Numbered from the stretch's first letter, positions 8,144 to 19,480 are shown. The stretch is DNA of 36,001 nt from Nitrospirota bacterium (GCA_005877615.1 VBOD01000078.1:1-36001); one strand, 5' to 3'. The notes: generated by a model not told the origin, from the sequence alone. Numbers and translations: made by a program.

Positions 8144-9289
8144 ATGTATGTCATCGGCTTGATGTCGGGAACCTCCGCCGACGGCGTGGATGCCGCGTTG
8201 GTGGATATCCGGGGGACCGGACACGATCTGAAGATCACGCTCAAGGCGTTCCGCACGTTCCCGTACCCGACCGCCTTTCGCGAGCGGCTCTTGCAGGTGA
8301 TGACCGGTGGGACGGTGGAGGACGTGTGTCACTTGAACGGCGCGCTGGGGGAATGGTTTGCCCGAGCGGCCTTGAAGGTCCTTAAGGCGGCCGGGGTGTC
8401 GCCTCGACGAGTGGCGCTGATCGGCTCGCATGGGCAGACGCTTCATCACCTGCCGAAGCCGCGGCGCGAACCGGTCATCGGGTCGGTCCGGTCCACCCTG
8501 CAACTGGGCGCGCCGGCCGTCATCGCCGAGCGGACCGGCATCACCACGGTGGCCGACTTTCGAAGCCGAGATCTAGCGGCAGGCGGGGAAGGCGCGCCGC
8601 TGACTCCCTACCTCCATTACCTGCTCTTTCGCCATCCGTCGCGTGCGCGGGCCGTGGTCAACATCGGCGGGATCTGCAACCTGACGTATCTCCCGGCCGG
8701 GGGGGCGCTCCAGTCGGTCCGCGCGTTCGATACCGGCCCCGGGAACATGGTGGTTGACGGGGCCGTGCGCCACGTGACGGGCGGCCGGCATCAATTCGAT
8801 CGCAGCGGCCGGCTCGCGCGCGCCGGGAAAGTTGATGAGGGCCTGCTGCGACGACTTCTCCAGCATCCCTTTCTGCGGCGCCGGCCCCCCAAGTCCACGG
8901 GGCGCGAAGAGTTCGGGGAGCGGTTCATCGATCGGTTCGTCCTGCTGGGCCGGTTGGCCGGCCTTGTAGACGCGGACCTGGTCGCGACGGCCACGGCCTT
9001 CACGGCGCGGACGATCGTGGATGCGCAGAAATTCCTGCCGCGGCGGGTCGCGGAGGTGTTCATCAGTGGAGGTGGCGCGAGGAATCCCACGCTTGTGCGG
9101 ATGCTGCAAGAAGCATGGGAGGGGATTCCGGTGCGTCCAGTCGAGGCGCTGGGCTGGAACGGGCGCGCGCTGGAGGCCGTGGCGTTCGCGGTCTTGGCCT
9201 ACCAGCATGCCAAAGGCGTTCCGTGCAACCTGCCCCAGGTCACCGGTGCGAAGCGGGCGGTGGTGTTAGGGATGATTGTTCCGCACTAG
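8144..9289 (+). CDS. anmK: Anhydro-N-acetylmuramic acid kinase
   Basis: Phosphorylates and opens 1,6-anhydro-MurNAc to MurNAc 6-phosphate during peptidoglycan recycling. The 381-residue length fits the family. Signature motifs are GLMSGTSADGVDAALVDI at the N-terminus, IGSHGQTLHH, NIGGICNLTYL, FDTGPGNMVVDG and VFISGGGARNPTLV near the C-terminus, which is the ASKHA ATPase pattern. The ATG at 8144 has only a weak TAGG upstream. It is divergent from gnd, and its stop overlaps the stop of the convergent beta-propeller gene by three bases (CTAG, 9286-9289). Confidence 0.94.
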   Translation: MYVIGLMSGTSADGVDAALVDIRGTGHDLKITLKAFRTFPYPTAFRERLLQVMTGGTVEDVCHLNGALGEWFARAALKVLKAAGVSPRRVALIGSHGQTLHHLPKPRREPVIGSVRSTLQLGAPAVIAERTGITTVADFRSRDLAAGGEGAPLTPYLHYLLFRHPSRARAVVNIGGICNLTYLPAGGALQSVRAFDTGPGNMVVDGAVRHVTGGRHQFDRSGRLARAGKVDEGLLRRLLQHPFLRRRPPKSTGREEFGERFIDRFVLLGRLAGLVDADLVATATAFTARTIVDAQKFLPRRVAEVFISGGGARNPTLVRMLQEAWEGIPVRPVEALGWNGRALEAVAFAVLAYQHAKGVPCNLPQVTGAKRAVVLGMIVPH

Positions 9290-10248
9290 CGGCTATTCGG
9301 GTAGCTGGCGGCGATCCCGTTCGGCCCCTTGCCGACCTTGATCCGCTTGGCCTCGGTCAGGCTGCCCAAGTCCACGACCGAGACGTCGTCGCTCTTCGTG
9401 TTGGTCACGAAGGCATACTTGCTGTCCGGGCTGAATGAGATGCCGTGCGTCCATGCGCCGAGCGGAAGCTGCTTGACGAGCTTGTCCGTGGCGGCGTCAT
9501 AGATGGACAGCTGCGCCGACTCCTGATCGCACGAGATCAGGTACCTGCCGTCCGGGGTGACGCCGAGTTGGGCCGGGAGTTTTCCGACCGGGAGCCTCGC
9601 CACCACCTTCCGTGACGCCGCATCAATCTTGAAGACCTGGCCTGAGTTCAATCCCGTGACATAGACGAACTTCCCCTGCGGCTCGACCCAGGCCTGCACG
9701 GCGGCATCGCTCACGGGGATGGTCGCCGCAAGTTTCCGTTCTTTCAGGTCCACGACCGCCAGGTCCTTGCTGCCAAGATTGGCGACGTAGGCGAACTTGC
9801 CGTCGGGCGAGATCGCGAGGCCGTGCGGGCTCCTGCCGACCGGGATCGTGGTGAGTGGTTGCAAGGTGCTCGCGTCAGTGATCGTCACGTCGCCCGACTC
9901 AGTGTTGGTGTTCACAATGAGCCGCTGGTCCGGCGTCATGAAGATGTGCGCCGGGCCCCTGCCGACTTCCCAGCGGGCGACAATCCGGAGCTTGTCGGGG
10001 TCTATTTTGACTGCCTGGTTGGCGGGGCCGTCCGTGAGGTAGAGCATCCCGTCAGGGCCCAGGTGGATGTTGTGCGGAGCACGCAGTCCCCTGATGGTGG
10101 CGCGCTTTTTCCCTGCATCGGCGTCGATGACCGAGACGCTCCCTCCGCTTTCATTTGCAGTATAGACCCACGTGGCGGCAGAGAGGTCCGAAGCGAGGCA
10201 GGATAGGACAAGGGGAGCAGCTAGTGCAGACGCCCGAAGGATCCCCAC
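9286..10248 (-). CDS. Secreted YVTN-type beta-propeller protein
   Basis: A 320-residue protein with an N-terminal signal sequence (ILRASALAAPLVLSCLASDLSA, probable cleavage before ATW). It is followed by about seven repeats of roughly 42 residues with YVTN-like strands: YTANESGGSVSVID, YLTDGPANQAVKID, VNTNTESGDVTITD, YVANLGSKDLAVVD, YVTGLNSGQVFKID, FVTNTKSDDVSVVD. A periplasmic beta-propeller used for binding is the structural expectation; the ligand is unknown. The start is a GTG at 10248, 7 nt after the stop of the PCP_red gene, with no clear ribosome-binding site. This suggests coupling to the upstream mrp/PCP_red genes. Confidence 0.87.
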   Translation of the reverse strand: MGILRASALAAPLVLSCLASDLSAATWVYTANESGGSVSVIDADAGKKRATIRGLRAPHNIHLGPDGMLYLTDGPANQAVKIDPDKLRIVARWEVGRGPAHIFMTPDQRLIVNTNTESGDVTITDASTLQPLTTIPVGRSPHGLAISPDGKFAYVANLGSKDLAVVDLKERKLAATIPVSDAAVQAWVEPQGKFVYVTGLNSGQVFKIDAASRKVVARLPVGKLPAQLGVTPDGRYLISCDQESAQLSIYDAATDKLVKQLPLGAWTHGISFSPDSKYAFVTNTKSDDVSVVDLGSLTEAKRIKVGKGPNGIAASYPNSR

Positions 10249-10255
10249 AACTACG

Positions 10256-10984
10256 TCACATGAAGTTCATGAACTTGGTCTTGGCCTCGTCCATAATGGC
10301 TTCGGTGACCTGGCTCGCGCCGCGTTCCACGGCGATGCGTTCGATCTCGCGGCGGGCCATCGGCCGGATGAAGTCCGGAATGTTCTCCAGCCTCTTCTCG
10401 GCGGCGGGCGCCCACGGGATGCCTTCCGTGGCGTTCTTCGAGTCGTCCATGACCTGGAGCGTAATCTTCTTGTAGCCGTGCCTGTGGGCGTAGACCTCGA
10501 TGCCGCCCTTGATCATCGGGCGCACGAACGAGGGAGTCTTCTCCAACCGCTCCAGCGCGTCCGGTGTCCATTCAAACTCGGAGGTCGTTGACTCTTTCGC
10601 AGAACTGGACCCGAGGCCCATCTGGGCCACCACTGCCGAGAACGGGCAACCGCCGGTCTTCTTTTCGTCCTCGGCGGGAGCGGCCGATGTGGCCGCCGGC
10701 TGCTCGCTGTAATGCTCCTTCAGGTAGTTGGCCATCTCGGCCTGGCCTTCGCCTTCCCCGCGGAGTCCGCCGCGCGTCATCTCGAAGGGCTGGGCGGCGG
10801 CGGTGCGCCCGCCGAGCTGCACGCCGAGCGAGCTGACCATCTGGGTCTCACCGGGATTCGTGACCATTGTGAAGCGCGCCCCGCAGGACGGGCAGGCGAA
10901 GAACACCCCGAGCGAGCCCTCCGCGGGCTTCTCGACTTTCTCGAAGTTCATGTAGGTTTCGCACTTCATGCAGACGAACTTCAT
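10256..10984 (-). CDS. Zinc-ribbon protein with two PCP_red domains
   Basis: A 242-residue protein. Residues 1-45 form a zinc ribbon (C5, C8, C31, C34 in CMKC...CPSC). A linker containing GGCPF follows. Two tandem copies of the PCP_red fold (the C-terminal domain of protochlorophyllide reductase-type proteins) come next: WTPDALERLEKTPSFVRPMIKGGIE at about 138-184 and WAPAAEKRLENIPDFIRPMARREIE at about 190-238. PCP_red domains also occur in non-phototrophs, so chlorophyll synthesis is not implied. I place the start at 10984 because TAAGGAGT lies just upstream; the longer frame up to 11503 runs through mrp and is not real. It starts 11 nt after mrp, suggesting a shared role in metal or Fe-S chemistry. 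Confidence 0.82.
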   Translation of the reverse strand: MKFVCMKCETYMNFEKVEKPAEGSLGVFFACPSCGARFTMVTNPGETQMVSSLGVQLGGRTAAAQPFEMTRGGLRGEGEGQAEMANYLKEHYSEQPAATSAAPAEDEKKTGGCPFSAVVAQMGLGSSSAKESTTSEFEWTPDALERLEKTPSFVRPMIKGGIEVYAHRHGYKKITLQVMDDSKNATEGIPWAPAAEKRLENIPDFIRPMARREIERIAVERGASQVTEAIMDEAKTKFMNFM

Positions 10985-10995
10985 GGAGTGACTCC

Positions 10996-11913
10996 TTATA
11001 GTTGCTTGGCCAGAATTTTCTTGTAATCCAGGAGTGCCTTGATGCGGCTCGCGATCTCGTCGTACCGCTTGAGGGTCGGGTAGGAGGCATCCAGCAGCGG
11101 CGTGCCCTTGTCGAACGATTTCGCCATCGTCCGGTCGAACGGGATGCAACCAAGCAGCGGCAGGTCCAGCGCCTGGCACATTGCCTCCGTATCCCCTTCG
11201 AACAGCTCGCTCTCGTTCCCGCACTGCGGGCACCGGTACGTGCTCATGTTCTCGACGATCCCCAGGACCTTGATGCCGAGGTCGCGGGCGTAGGCGATAG
11301 ACTTCTGCACGACGTCCGACGCCACCTCGGACGGAGTCGTGACGACGATCGCGCCGTCCAGATCGGGAATGAAGCCGGAGATGACCGGCGGCTTGTCGGC
11401 GGCGGCGCCGGGCGGGAGGTCGGCGAGAAGAAAGTCCACTTCGCCCCAGACGATGTCGGCGATGAACTCGCGGAGGACGTTCATCTCCCACACGCCGAGC
11501 CACACGGGGCTGAGGTCCATCGGTCCTTTCCAGCGAACCGGCGAGAGCTCGTCGAGGAAGAAATCCATGGAACCGACCTTGAGGCCGAGCGGGCCGACCG
11601 GCGGGATCGCGCCCTCCGGGGTAATCGTGAACTGCTGGCCGCGCATGCCCAGCATCTTGGGCACGCAGGGGCCGTTCAGGTCCACGTCCAGCACACCGAC
11701 CTTGTGGCCTTGCCGCGCAAGGGCCAGGGCCAGGTTCACCGTGGTCATGCTCTTGCCGACGCCGCCCTTACCACTCATGACCACGAGCTTGTGGCGGACG
11801 GCCGCCATCCGGCCCGTGACGGCCTTCATCTGCTCGGTGATCTGCTGGACCACCTTGGCGTCGTCGGCATACTTCAGCCGGCCGAGGATGTCCTTCAGGT
11901 CTTTCGTCGCCAT
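10996..11913 (-). CDS. mrp: Mrp/ApbC-family iron-sulfur carrier ATPase
   Basis: A MinD/ParA-like P-loop ATPase of the Mrp/ApbC/Nbp35 group, which carries Fe-S clusters to target proteins in the cytoplasm. The 305-residue protein has the deviant Walker A GKGGVGKS (residues 48-55), VLDVDLNGPCVPKMLG, DFLLADLPPGA, and the cluster-binding CPQC (C228, C231). I chose the ATG at 11913 (MATKDLKD); an ATG at 11952 is a possible alternative. The open frame continues to 12159, but only through interspersed repeats, so that extension is rejected. It leads a minus-strand group with the PCP_red and beta-propeller genes and is separated from arsC by a cluster of repeats. Confidence 0.9.
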   Translation of the reverse strand: MATKDLKDILGRLKYADDAKVVQQITEQMKAVTGRMAAVRHKLVVMSGKGGVGKSMTTVNLALALARQGHKVGVLDVDLNGPCVPKMLGMRGQQFTITPEGAIPPVGPLGLKVGSMDFFLDELSPVRWKGPMDLSPVWLGVWEMNVLREFIADIVWGEVDFLLADLPPGAAADKPPVISGFIPDLDGAIVVTTPSEVASDVVQKSIAYARDLGIKVLGIVENMSTYRCPQCGNESELFEGDTEAMCQALDLPLLGCIPFDRTMAKSFDKGTPLLDASYPTLKRYDEIASRIKALLDYKKILAKQL

Positions 11914-11990
11914 CGCGCGCGGAGCCCTCAGAATCTGCTCCAAACCTAGCATGGGGCCTGAAATGGTGTCAATTTTTCCTGCGCGGCCAA

Positions 11991-12041
11991 GAGCGGGTCC
12001 TGCCCCCGCATAGCCCAGCGCAGCCGGGGCACCCGTTGCTC
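11991..12041 (+). repeat. Interspersed palindromic repeat, short copy 4
   Basis: A 51-bp mini-copy with the family ends (GAGCGGGTCCTG...GCACCCGTTGCTC) but almost no interior. It sits immediately next to copy 5. Confidence 0.65.
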
Positions 12042-12043
12042 TC

Positions 12044-12162
12044 GGAGTGGGTCCTGTCGCCGAGCAGCCCCGCTGAGCGGCACCTTTCGGCGTCGCAGCC
12101 CCGCAGACTCGCCTGTAGGTGCCTGGGCTCATCGGGGCGCCCCGCTCGGCGCCACCCACTCC
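12044..12162 (+). repeat. Interspersed palindromic repeat, copy 5
   Basis: A 119-bp full-length copy from GGAGTGGGTCCTGTCGCCGA to GGCGCCACCCACTCC. The G-to-A style changes at both ends (GTGGG and CCCAC) are compensatory, so pairing of the ends is kept. The core is the second type, shared with copy 3 (CCTTTCGGCGT...GCAGACTCGCCTGTAGG). Confidence 0.85.
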
Positions 12163-12166
12163 AACT

Positions 12167-12262
12167 GCAACGGGTCGAAACGCCGTCGAGGCTCCGGCAG
12201 ACCCGGCTGTACGCCCCGCGCTGCATCTGGGCGCCCATGCGGTGTCACCCGCAGGTGCGCTG
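12167..12262 (+). repeat. Degenerate repeat copy 6
   Basis: It retains parts of the second core (GCAGACCCGGCTGTACG) and the right end (CCCATGCGGTGTCACCCGC, compare CCCATGCGGCGCCACCCGC in copy 3). The left end is decayed. Together with copies 4 and 5 it fills the 361-bp gap between mrp and arsC. Confidence 0.6.
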
Positions 12263-12274
12263 CAGGAAAGGGGT

Positions 12275-12661
12275 TTAGAGTTTAGCGAGGAGCGTTTTGA
12301 CTTTTTGTTCGATCAGATCCCGTACTTTGCGGAACTCGTCTGCGGGCAGCGCTTTCGGGTCGGGGATGTTCCAGTCCTCGCGCTGTTTGGCGCGGACGTT
12401 CGGGCAGGCGTCGCTGCAGCCCATCGTCACGGCCACGTCATACTCGACCGCGGGGATCTCGGACAGCGACTTGGAGACGTGCCGGCTGAGGTCGTAGCCC
12501 ACTTCGTGCATGGACGCGATCGCCTTATGGTTGACTTGCCCGGAGGGGTTGGAGCCGGCGCTGTACGGTTCAATCGCCCCCGCGCCATGCATCCGCGCAA
12601 AGGCCTCCGCGATCTGGCTGCGGCAGGAGTTCTCGACGCACACAAACAGCACGCGCTTCAT
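12275..12661 (-). CDS. arsC: Arsenate reductase, LMW-phosphatase type
   Basis: A 128-residue member of the low-molecular-weight phosphatase fold. The N-terminal P-loop is C8-VENSC-R14 (CX5R). Further on, MGCSDACP supplies C82 and C86, giving the Cys triad of thioredoxin-coupled arsenate reductases, and DIPDP-like NIPDPKAL carries the general acid Asp. It probably reduces arsenate to arsenite; a protein phosphatase role is less likely given the Cys triad. The ATG at 12661 overlaps the stop of the TrpD-like gene (ATGA), which implies coupling. It is the last gene of the sulfur operon, with no arsenite exporter in the window. Confidence 0.87.
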   Translation of the reverse strand: MKRVLFVCVENSCRSQIAEAFARMHGAGAIEPYSAGSNPSGQVNHKAIASMHEVGYDLSRHVSKSLSEIPAVEYDVAVTMGCSDACPNVRAKQREDWNIPDPKALPADEFRKVRDLIEQKVKTLLAKL

Positions 12662-13683
12662 CGTGAAAGAAATTCGTCCAACTTCTTCTTTGCCGCGCCT
12701 GAGGCCAGGGCTTCCTGGGCCAGCGGGAGGGCGGCGCGGATGGAGGCGGCCTTGCCGCCGGTGTAGAGGATCATCGCGGCGTTCATCACGACCCACTCGC
12801 GCTGGCTTCCTTTCACCTTGTTCCCGAGAATCTTCGTGATCAGCTCAACCTCGCCGTCCGCGCCGGCCGCCGCCAGATGCTCGATCCGTTCGAACGGCAG
12901 GTCGAGGTCTTTGGGCTGAAGCGTCACCGGAGTGATCCGGTCCTCGCGCAGTTCGATGGCCTTCGTGACCGAGCTGATCGACAGCTCAGGCTCGCCTTCG
13001 AGCCCGCGCAGGATCAACGCCCGCTGCGTGCCCAGCATCCGCAAGGCTTCGGCGATCTTCTCGAAGTAGGGCGGGTGCGACATGCCGATGATGGACGCCC
13101 GGGCGTGGGCGGGATTCAGCATCCGTGAGACGGGCTGGAAAAAACTCCGCACGCCGAGTTCTTTCCTCATTTCTAGAAAACGGAAGACGAGCGGATGGTA
13201 GAGGCCGATATCCAGGTAGGCCAGCCCGTTCTTCACAAGATAGTCCGCTGCCTGCTTGGGGTCCAGGTCAGTGGGGATGCCAAGACGCGCGGCGACTGTT
13301 GCAGTAGCCAGACGGCCCGGCACGTCGTCGTATCCGTGGAGCAAGATCGGGACTCCGGCGGCCGCCGCGACGATGGCTGCGGGTAACAGGACGTGCCAGC
13401 TATCCTGCTTGCCGGCGTAGGTCGGAATGTCCACGACCCCGAGGTCGGGCGGGACCGGCAGGGGTGGCGCGTACTCGCGCGCTGTGGCGGTGAAGGCCGC
13501 CAGCTCGCTGACCGATTCGCCCTTGATCCGCATGGCGACGAGAAACGAGCCAACCTGCGCGGGTGTGGCCACGCCTTCCAGCAACAGACGCATGGCCTCC
13601 TTGGCCTCGTCGTGGGTGAGGTCCTTGGCGCCCTTCTCGCCTTTACCGACCTTGGCGATCAGGGTTTGCATGGTGCTGGACAT
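12658..13683 (-). CDS. TrpD/YbiB-like glycosyltransferase family 3 protein
   Basis: A 341-residue protein of the anthranilate phosphoribosyltransferase fold. Residues about 20-60 are the helical N-terminal domain (LTHDEAKEAMRLLLEGVATPAQVGSFLVAMRIKGES). The expected PRPP-binding glycine loop is altered: TYAGKQDSWHVLLP replaces the canonical GTGGDGxxTxNIST. This points to the TrpD2/YbiB group rather than true tryptophan biosynthesis. No other trp gene is nearby. I place the start at 13683 (MSSTMQ), 5 nt after the cysNC stop; an ATG at 13671 is an alternative. Its role inside a sulfur operon is unclear. Confidence 0.75.
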   Translation of the reverse strand: MSSTMQTLIAKVGKGEKGAKDLTHDEAKEAMRLLLEGVATPAQVGSFLVAMRIKGESVSELAAFTATAREYAPPLPVPPDLGVVDIPTYAGKQDSWHVLLPAAIVAAAAGVPILLHGYDDVPGRLATATVAARLGIPTDLDPKQAADYLVKNGLAYLDIGLYHPLVFRFLEMRKELGVRSFFQPVSRMLNPAHARASIIGMSHPPYFEKIAEALRMLGTQRALILRGLEGEPELSISSVTKAIELREDRITPVTLQPKDLDLPFERIEHLAAAGADGEVELITKILGNKVKGSQREWVVMNAAMILYTGGKAASIRAALPLAQEALASGAAKKKLDEFLSR

Positions 13684-13688
13684 ACTTT

Positions 13689-15524
13689 TTAGATCGAGTA
13701 GTGGAACTGGGGCTTGGCGCCGATCGCCTGGGCCAGCACGCCCCGCCGCTTCAGTTCTTCCATGACCTGGTCGGCGATGGCCTCGAAGTCTTTCGGCCCG
13801 GCGAAGGCCAGATCGGTGTCGGGCGGGGGTGCCTCCTCGCCCTTCGACATGTGCACGGTGATGACGGGAGTCGGGTGGACAAGGGTCCGGATCGCCTGGT
13901 GATCGGCCCCGCCCAACGCGTTGGTGGTGGACACAACAATCAGCCCCGTATCCATCAGCAGGCGCGCGACTTCGCCGAACCGCCGGACGATCTCGCCCGT
14001 GTCTTCTTCCGATAAGTCCGCGTCCAAGCCGCGTCGCAGGTTGGCGGCGTCCAGGAGATACGTGTGGCGGCCGTCGGCCACCAACTGCACTTCGAGGCGG
14101 CGGGCCAGCATGGACTTGCCGGCGTGCCGTGCGCCGGTGATGAGTACCAGGGCGGCGCGATGACCGAAGTGCCGCGCCCGGTCTTCGGCGCCCACGTCGC
14201 CCTTGACCCATGCGATGTCGCGCCGGCGGGCCTCCTCGCGCAACACGGTCTGCTCGTCCTTGACTGCTTCGGTGATGATGCCGCCGCCGGACACGTCGTA
14301 CTGGTCCACCAAGACGAACCGGCCGGTGACCGCGAAGTCGCTATAGAGGTCGAACGTGATGGGCGCCTTGGCGCGGATCGTCAGCTCGGCCACCTCATTC
14401 CGGCCGACGCTGGTCTTGACCTCGCGGGCGGCCAGATTGGTGGTGTCGATGATCCGGTGTAGGGCGACGATCTCGCATTCCACCTCACGGGTCGCCAGTC
14501 TCAATACGTACTTCTTGCCGGCCTCCAGCGGGCGGTGTCCCATCCAGAACAGGTTGCTCCGGAAGGTGGTGGAGACCAGCGGCACCGAGTCTTCGTGCGA
14601 GGCGATCTCGCCACGCTGGATGAAGATCTGCTCGTCGAGCGTGATCCCCGTGGACTGGCCGGCCGTCGCTTCCGTCGGCACCGGTTCTACGTTGAAGGCC
14701 TCGATCGTCTTGACGGTGGCGGTCTTGTTCGAGGGTGAGAAGATCAGCCGGTCGCCGACCTTGATCCGTCCGGCGGCGAGGCGGCCGGTGATGATCCGGC
14801 GGGCGTCGAATTTGTAGACGTCCTGCACGGGAAAGCGCAAAGTTTGCCGCTCGCGCGCGGTCTCTTTCCGGAACAGGCCGAGCGTCTCCAACACCGTCGG
14901 ACCGGAGTACCAGGATATCTGCGCGCTTGGCTTTGCGATGTTGTCGCCCAGCTTGGCGCTGACCGGCACGAACCGCTCCGGCGTCACCTTGAGTTGCGCC
15001 AGGAAGGCCCGGTACTCCTTCTCGATGGCGTCAAATACGTCCTGCCGGTAACCGACCAGGTCCATCTTGTTGACAATGACGGCCACCTGCCGGATGCCGA
15101 GCAGGGAGAGTAGATACCCGTGTTTCTTGGACTGCTCCCTCACGCCTTCGTGGGCGTCGATCACCAAGAGCGCCGCTTCCGCGCGCGCTGCGCCGGAGAC
15201 CATATTCTTCAGGAACTCCTTGTGGCCCGGCGCGTCGATGATGATGTAGTGGCGTCCCTCCCACGTGAAGAACGTGCGGGCGGTGTCGATCGTGATGCCC
15301 TGCTCCTGCTCCTCCAAGAAAGCGTCGAAGAGGAAGGCATACTCGAACTCCTTGCCCTGCCGGCGGCAGATGTCCCGGACCTTGTCTAGCTTGCCCTCCG
15401 GGAGCGAGCCGGTGTCGGCGTAGAGGCGTCCGAGCAGCGTGGACTTCCCGTGATCCACGTGGCCGACGATGACGATGTTGAGATGCTCACTGGCGCGCGG
15501 GGCGCTGGGTACGAGCGTCGGCAT
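13689..15524 (-). CDS. cysN: Sulfate adenylyltransferase GTPase subunit with degenerate CysC domain
   Basis: A 611-residue CysN-CysC fusion. The N-terminal GTPase has GHVDHGKS (residues 21-28), [12 protein letters not shown] and NKMD, followed by EF-Tu-like beta-barrel domains to about residue 435. With CysD it makes APS from sulfate and ATP. The C-terminal ~159 residues resemble APS kinase. They keep a Walker A (GARHAGKS, 464-471), but the family motif DGDNxRxGL is DAANLRRGL (from D492). The usual lid region (RDPKGLY...GFTGID) is missing, replaced by [21 protein letters not shown] expect the kinase part to be inactive or repurposed. It is 8 nt downstream of cysD and 5 nt upstream of the TrpD-like gene. 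Confidence 0.92.
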   Translation of the reverse strand: MPTLVPSAPRASEHLNIVIVGHVDHGKSTLLGRLYADTGSLPEGKLDKVRDICRRQGKEFEYAFLFDAFLEEQEQGITIDTARTFFTWEGRHYIIIDAPGHKEFLKNMVSGAARAEAALLVIDAHEGVREQSKKHGYLLSLLGIRQVAVIVNKMDLVGYRQDVFDAIEKEYRAFLAQLKVTPERFVPVSAKLGDNIAKPSAQISWYSGPTVLETLGLFRKETARERQTLRFPVQDVYKFDARRIITGRLAAGRIKVGDRLIFSPSNKTATVKTIEAFNVEPVPTEATAGQSTGITLDEQIFIQRGEIASHEDSVPLVSTTFRSNLFWMGHRPLEAGKKYVLRLATREVECEIVALHRIIDTTNLAAREVKTSVGRNEVAELTIRAKAPITFDLYSDFAVTGRFVLVDQYDVSGGGIITEAVKDEQTVLREEARRRDIAWVKGDVGAEDRARHFGHRAALVLITGARHAGKSMLARRLEVQLVADGRHTYLLDAANLRRGLDADLSEEDTGEIVRRFGEVARLLMDTGLIVVSTTNALGGADHQAIRTLVHPTPVITVHMSKGEEAPPPDTDLAFAGPKDFEAIADQVMEELKRRGVLAQAIGAKPQFHYSI

Positions 15525-15532
15525 AGCATGCT

Positions 15533-16333
15533 CTACATGTACCCATCCTTACGCAACAATTCCATCCCACGGCCTTCGTCCTGCGCGCGGCCGGAGCGTT
15601 CGGCTACCGTGGTGCTGCGCAGCTCCTCGAGGATCGCATCGACGGTCTTGGCCGTGGACTTGATCGGGAATGTGCAGGGAGCGCAGCCCAGGCTCCGGTA
15701 GCGGGTCCCGTCGCCCTTGTCGAAGTAGAGGTCGATGATCGGGATGTTCTCGGCGCGGATGTATTCCCAGATGTTGATCTCTGTCCAGTCGAGCAGGGGA
15801 TGGATCCGGATGTGCGTGCCCTCGGGGAAGGTGGTCTTGAACTGATCCCACAGCTCCGGCGGCTGCTCCCGGAAGTCCCAGTCGCCGTGCTTGTCCCGCG
15901 GCGAGAAGTAGCGTTCCTTGGCGCGTGTCCCCTCCTCGTCGGCCCGCACGCCCAGGATAATGCCGGTGTAACCCTTCTCCGCGATCAGGTTCTTGAGCCC
16001 GTTGGTCTTGAGGGCGGTGCAGCACTCGACGCGGCCCAGCGTGTGATTCATGCCGTTGGCCAGAGCTTCCTTGTTCTGACCGATCACCAGATTCAGCCGC
16101 CATTCGCGGGCGATCCGGTCCCGGTATTCGATCATGGCCGGGATCTTGTAGCTCGTGTCGATGTGGACCAGCGGAAAGGGGACATGGCCGAAGAACGCCT
16201 TTCGGGTCAGCCACAGGAGGGCAGTAGAGTCCTTGCCCATGGACCACAGCATGGCGAGGTGGTCGAAGTGCTTGTAGGCCTCGCGAAGAATGTAGACGCT
16301 CTGGTCTTCGAGCTGGCGGAGATGGGAATCCAT
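15533..16333 (-). CDS. cysD: Sulfate adenylyltransferase subunit 2
   Basis: The catalytic PP-loop subunit of ATP sulfurylase, forming APS with CysN. The 266-residue protein has the pyrophosphatase loop [12 protein letters not shown] (from residue 31), [52 protein letters not shown] and the C-terminal [14 protein letters not shown]. The length is close to that of characterised CysD proteins. The ATG at 16333 lies 4 nt after the cysH stop; the open frame runs further upstream inside cysH and is rejected. It is followed by cysNC after an 8-nt gap. Confidence 0.95.
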   Translation of the reverse strand: MDSHLRQLEDQSVYILREAYKHFDHLAMLWSMGKDSTALLWLTRKAFFGHVPFPLVHIDTSYKIPAMIEYRDRIAREWRLNLVIGQNKEALANGMNHTLGRVECCTALKTNGLKNLIAEKGYTGIILGVRADEEGTRAKERYFSPRDKHGDWDFREQPPELWDQFKTTFPEGTHIRIHPLLDWTEINIWEYIRAENIPIIDLYFDKGDGTRYRSLGCAPCTFPIKSTAKTVDAILEELRSTTVAERSGRAQDEGRGMELLRKDGYM

Positions 16334-16337
16334 AGCG

Positions 16338-17032
16338 TTATTTGACGTGCAGCCCGCACTCGGTCTTGGCAAACCCGGCCCAGCGCCCGGCCCGGGGATC
16401 CTCGCCGGGCTGCACCGGGCGGGTGCAGTAGGTGCAGCCAATGCTCGGATAGTTCTGGTCGTGGAGCGGGTTGTAGGGGACCTCATACAGCTTGATGTAG
16501 GTCCAGACGTCCTCGGTCTTCCACCGGGCGAGCGGGTTGAACTTGACCAACCCGAACTTGGGGTCCCATTCGACCAGCTTGGCGTTCGCGCGCGTGGGCG
16601 ACTGCTCGCGTCGGATGCCGGTGATCCAGGCCTTGTAACCTTTCAAGGCACGCGCCAGCGGCTCCACCTTCCGCTGGTTGCAGCACTCGTCCGGCCGGCG
16701 CTCCCAGAGCTTGTCGCCGAACTTTTCGGCCTGCTGCTCCGGCGTGAGCAAGGACTTTACCTGGATCGGCGCGATCCCGTACTTCTGGATCAGCCGGTCC
16801 CGGGTCGAGTAGGTTTCCTTGAATAGGAAGTCGGTGTCCAGGTACAAGATCGGCGTCTTGGGGTTGATCCGGTGGACCATGTCGATCAGGACGACGTCCT
16901 CCACGCCGAAGCTGCTGGCCAGCACGATGTCCGGAAAATAGGCGCCGATCGCGTAGGCTAGGACATCCTGCGGCGTCTGGGTCTCGAACGCGTCGCTGAG
17001 CGTTTGGAATTCGTCAGCAGAGATGGTCGCCA

Positions 17033-17033
<1 letters not shown>
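16338..17033 (-). CDS. cysH: Assimilatory APS reductase
   Basis: Reduces adenylyl sulfate (APS) to sulfite with thioredoxin. The 231-residue protein has CysH features [15 protein letters not shown] and [12 protein letters not shown], plus the iron-sulfur pattern C117-C118 ... C200-x-x-C203 ([11 protein letters not shown] and IGCTYC). The catalytic C226 is in KTECGLH at the C-terminus. The CC/CxxC cluster motif marks APS rather than PAPS reductases. This fits the degenerate APS kinase domain two genes downstream. The ATG at 17033 overlaps the sir stop by one base (TGATG). The frame extends upstream inside sir, which I reject. Confidence 0.93.

Positions 17034-19480
<2,447 letters not shown>

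Noticed and set aside
10985-11503. Long upstream extension of the PCP_red gene
   Set aside because: It reads through mrp out of frame; a good ribosome-binding site supports the internal ATG at 10984.
11914-12159. N-terminal extension of Mrp
   Set aside because: This stretch translates the interspersed repeats and has no similarity to Mrp proteins.
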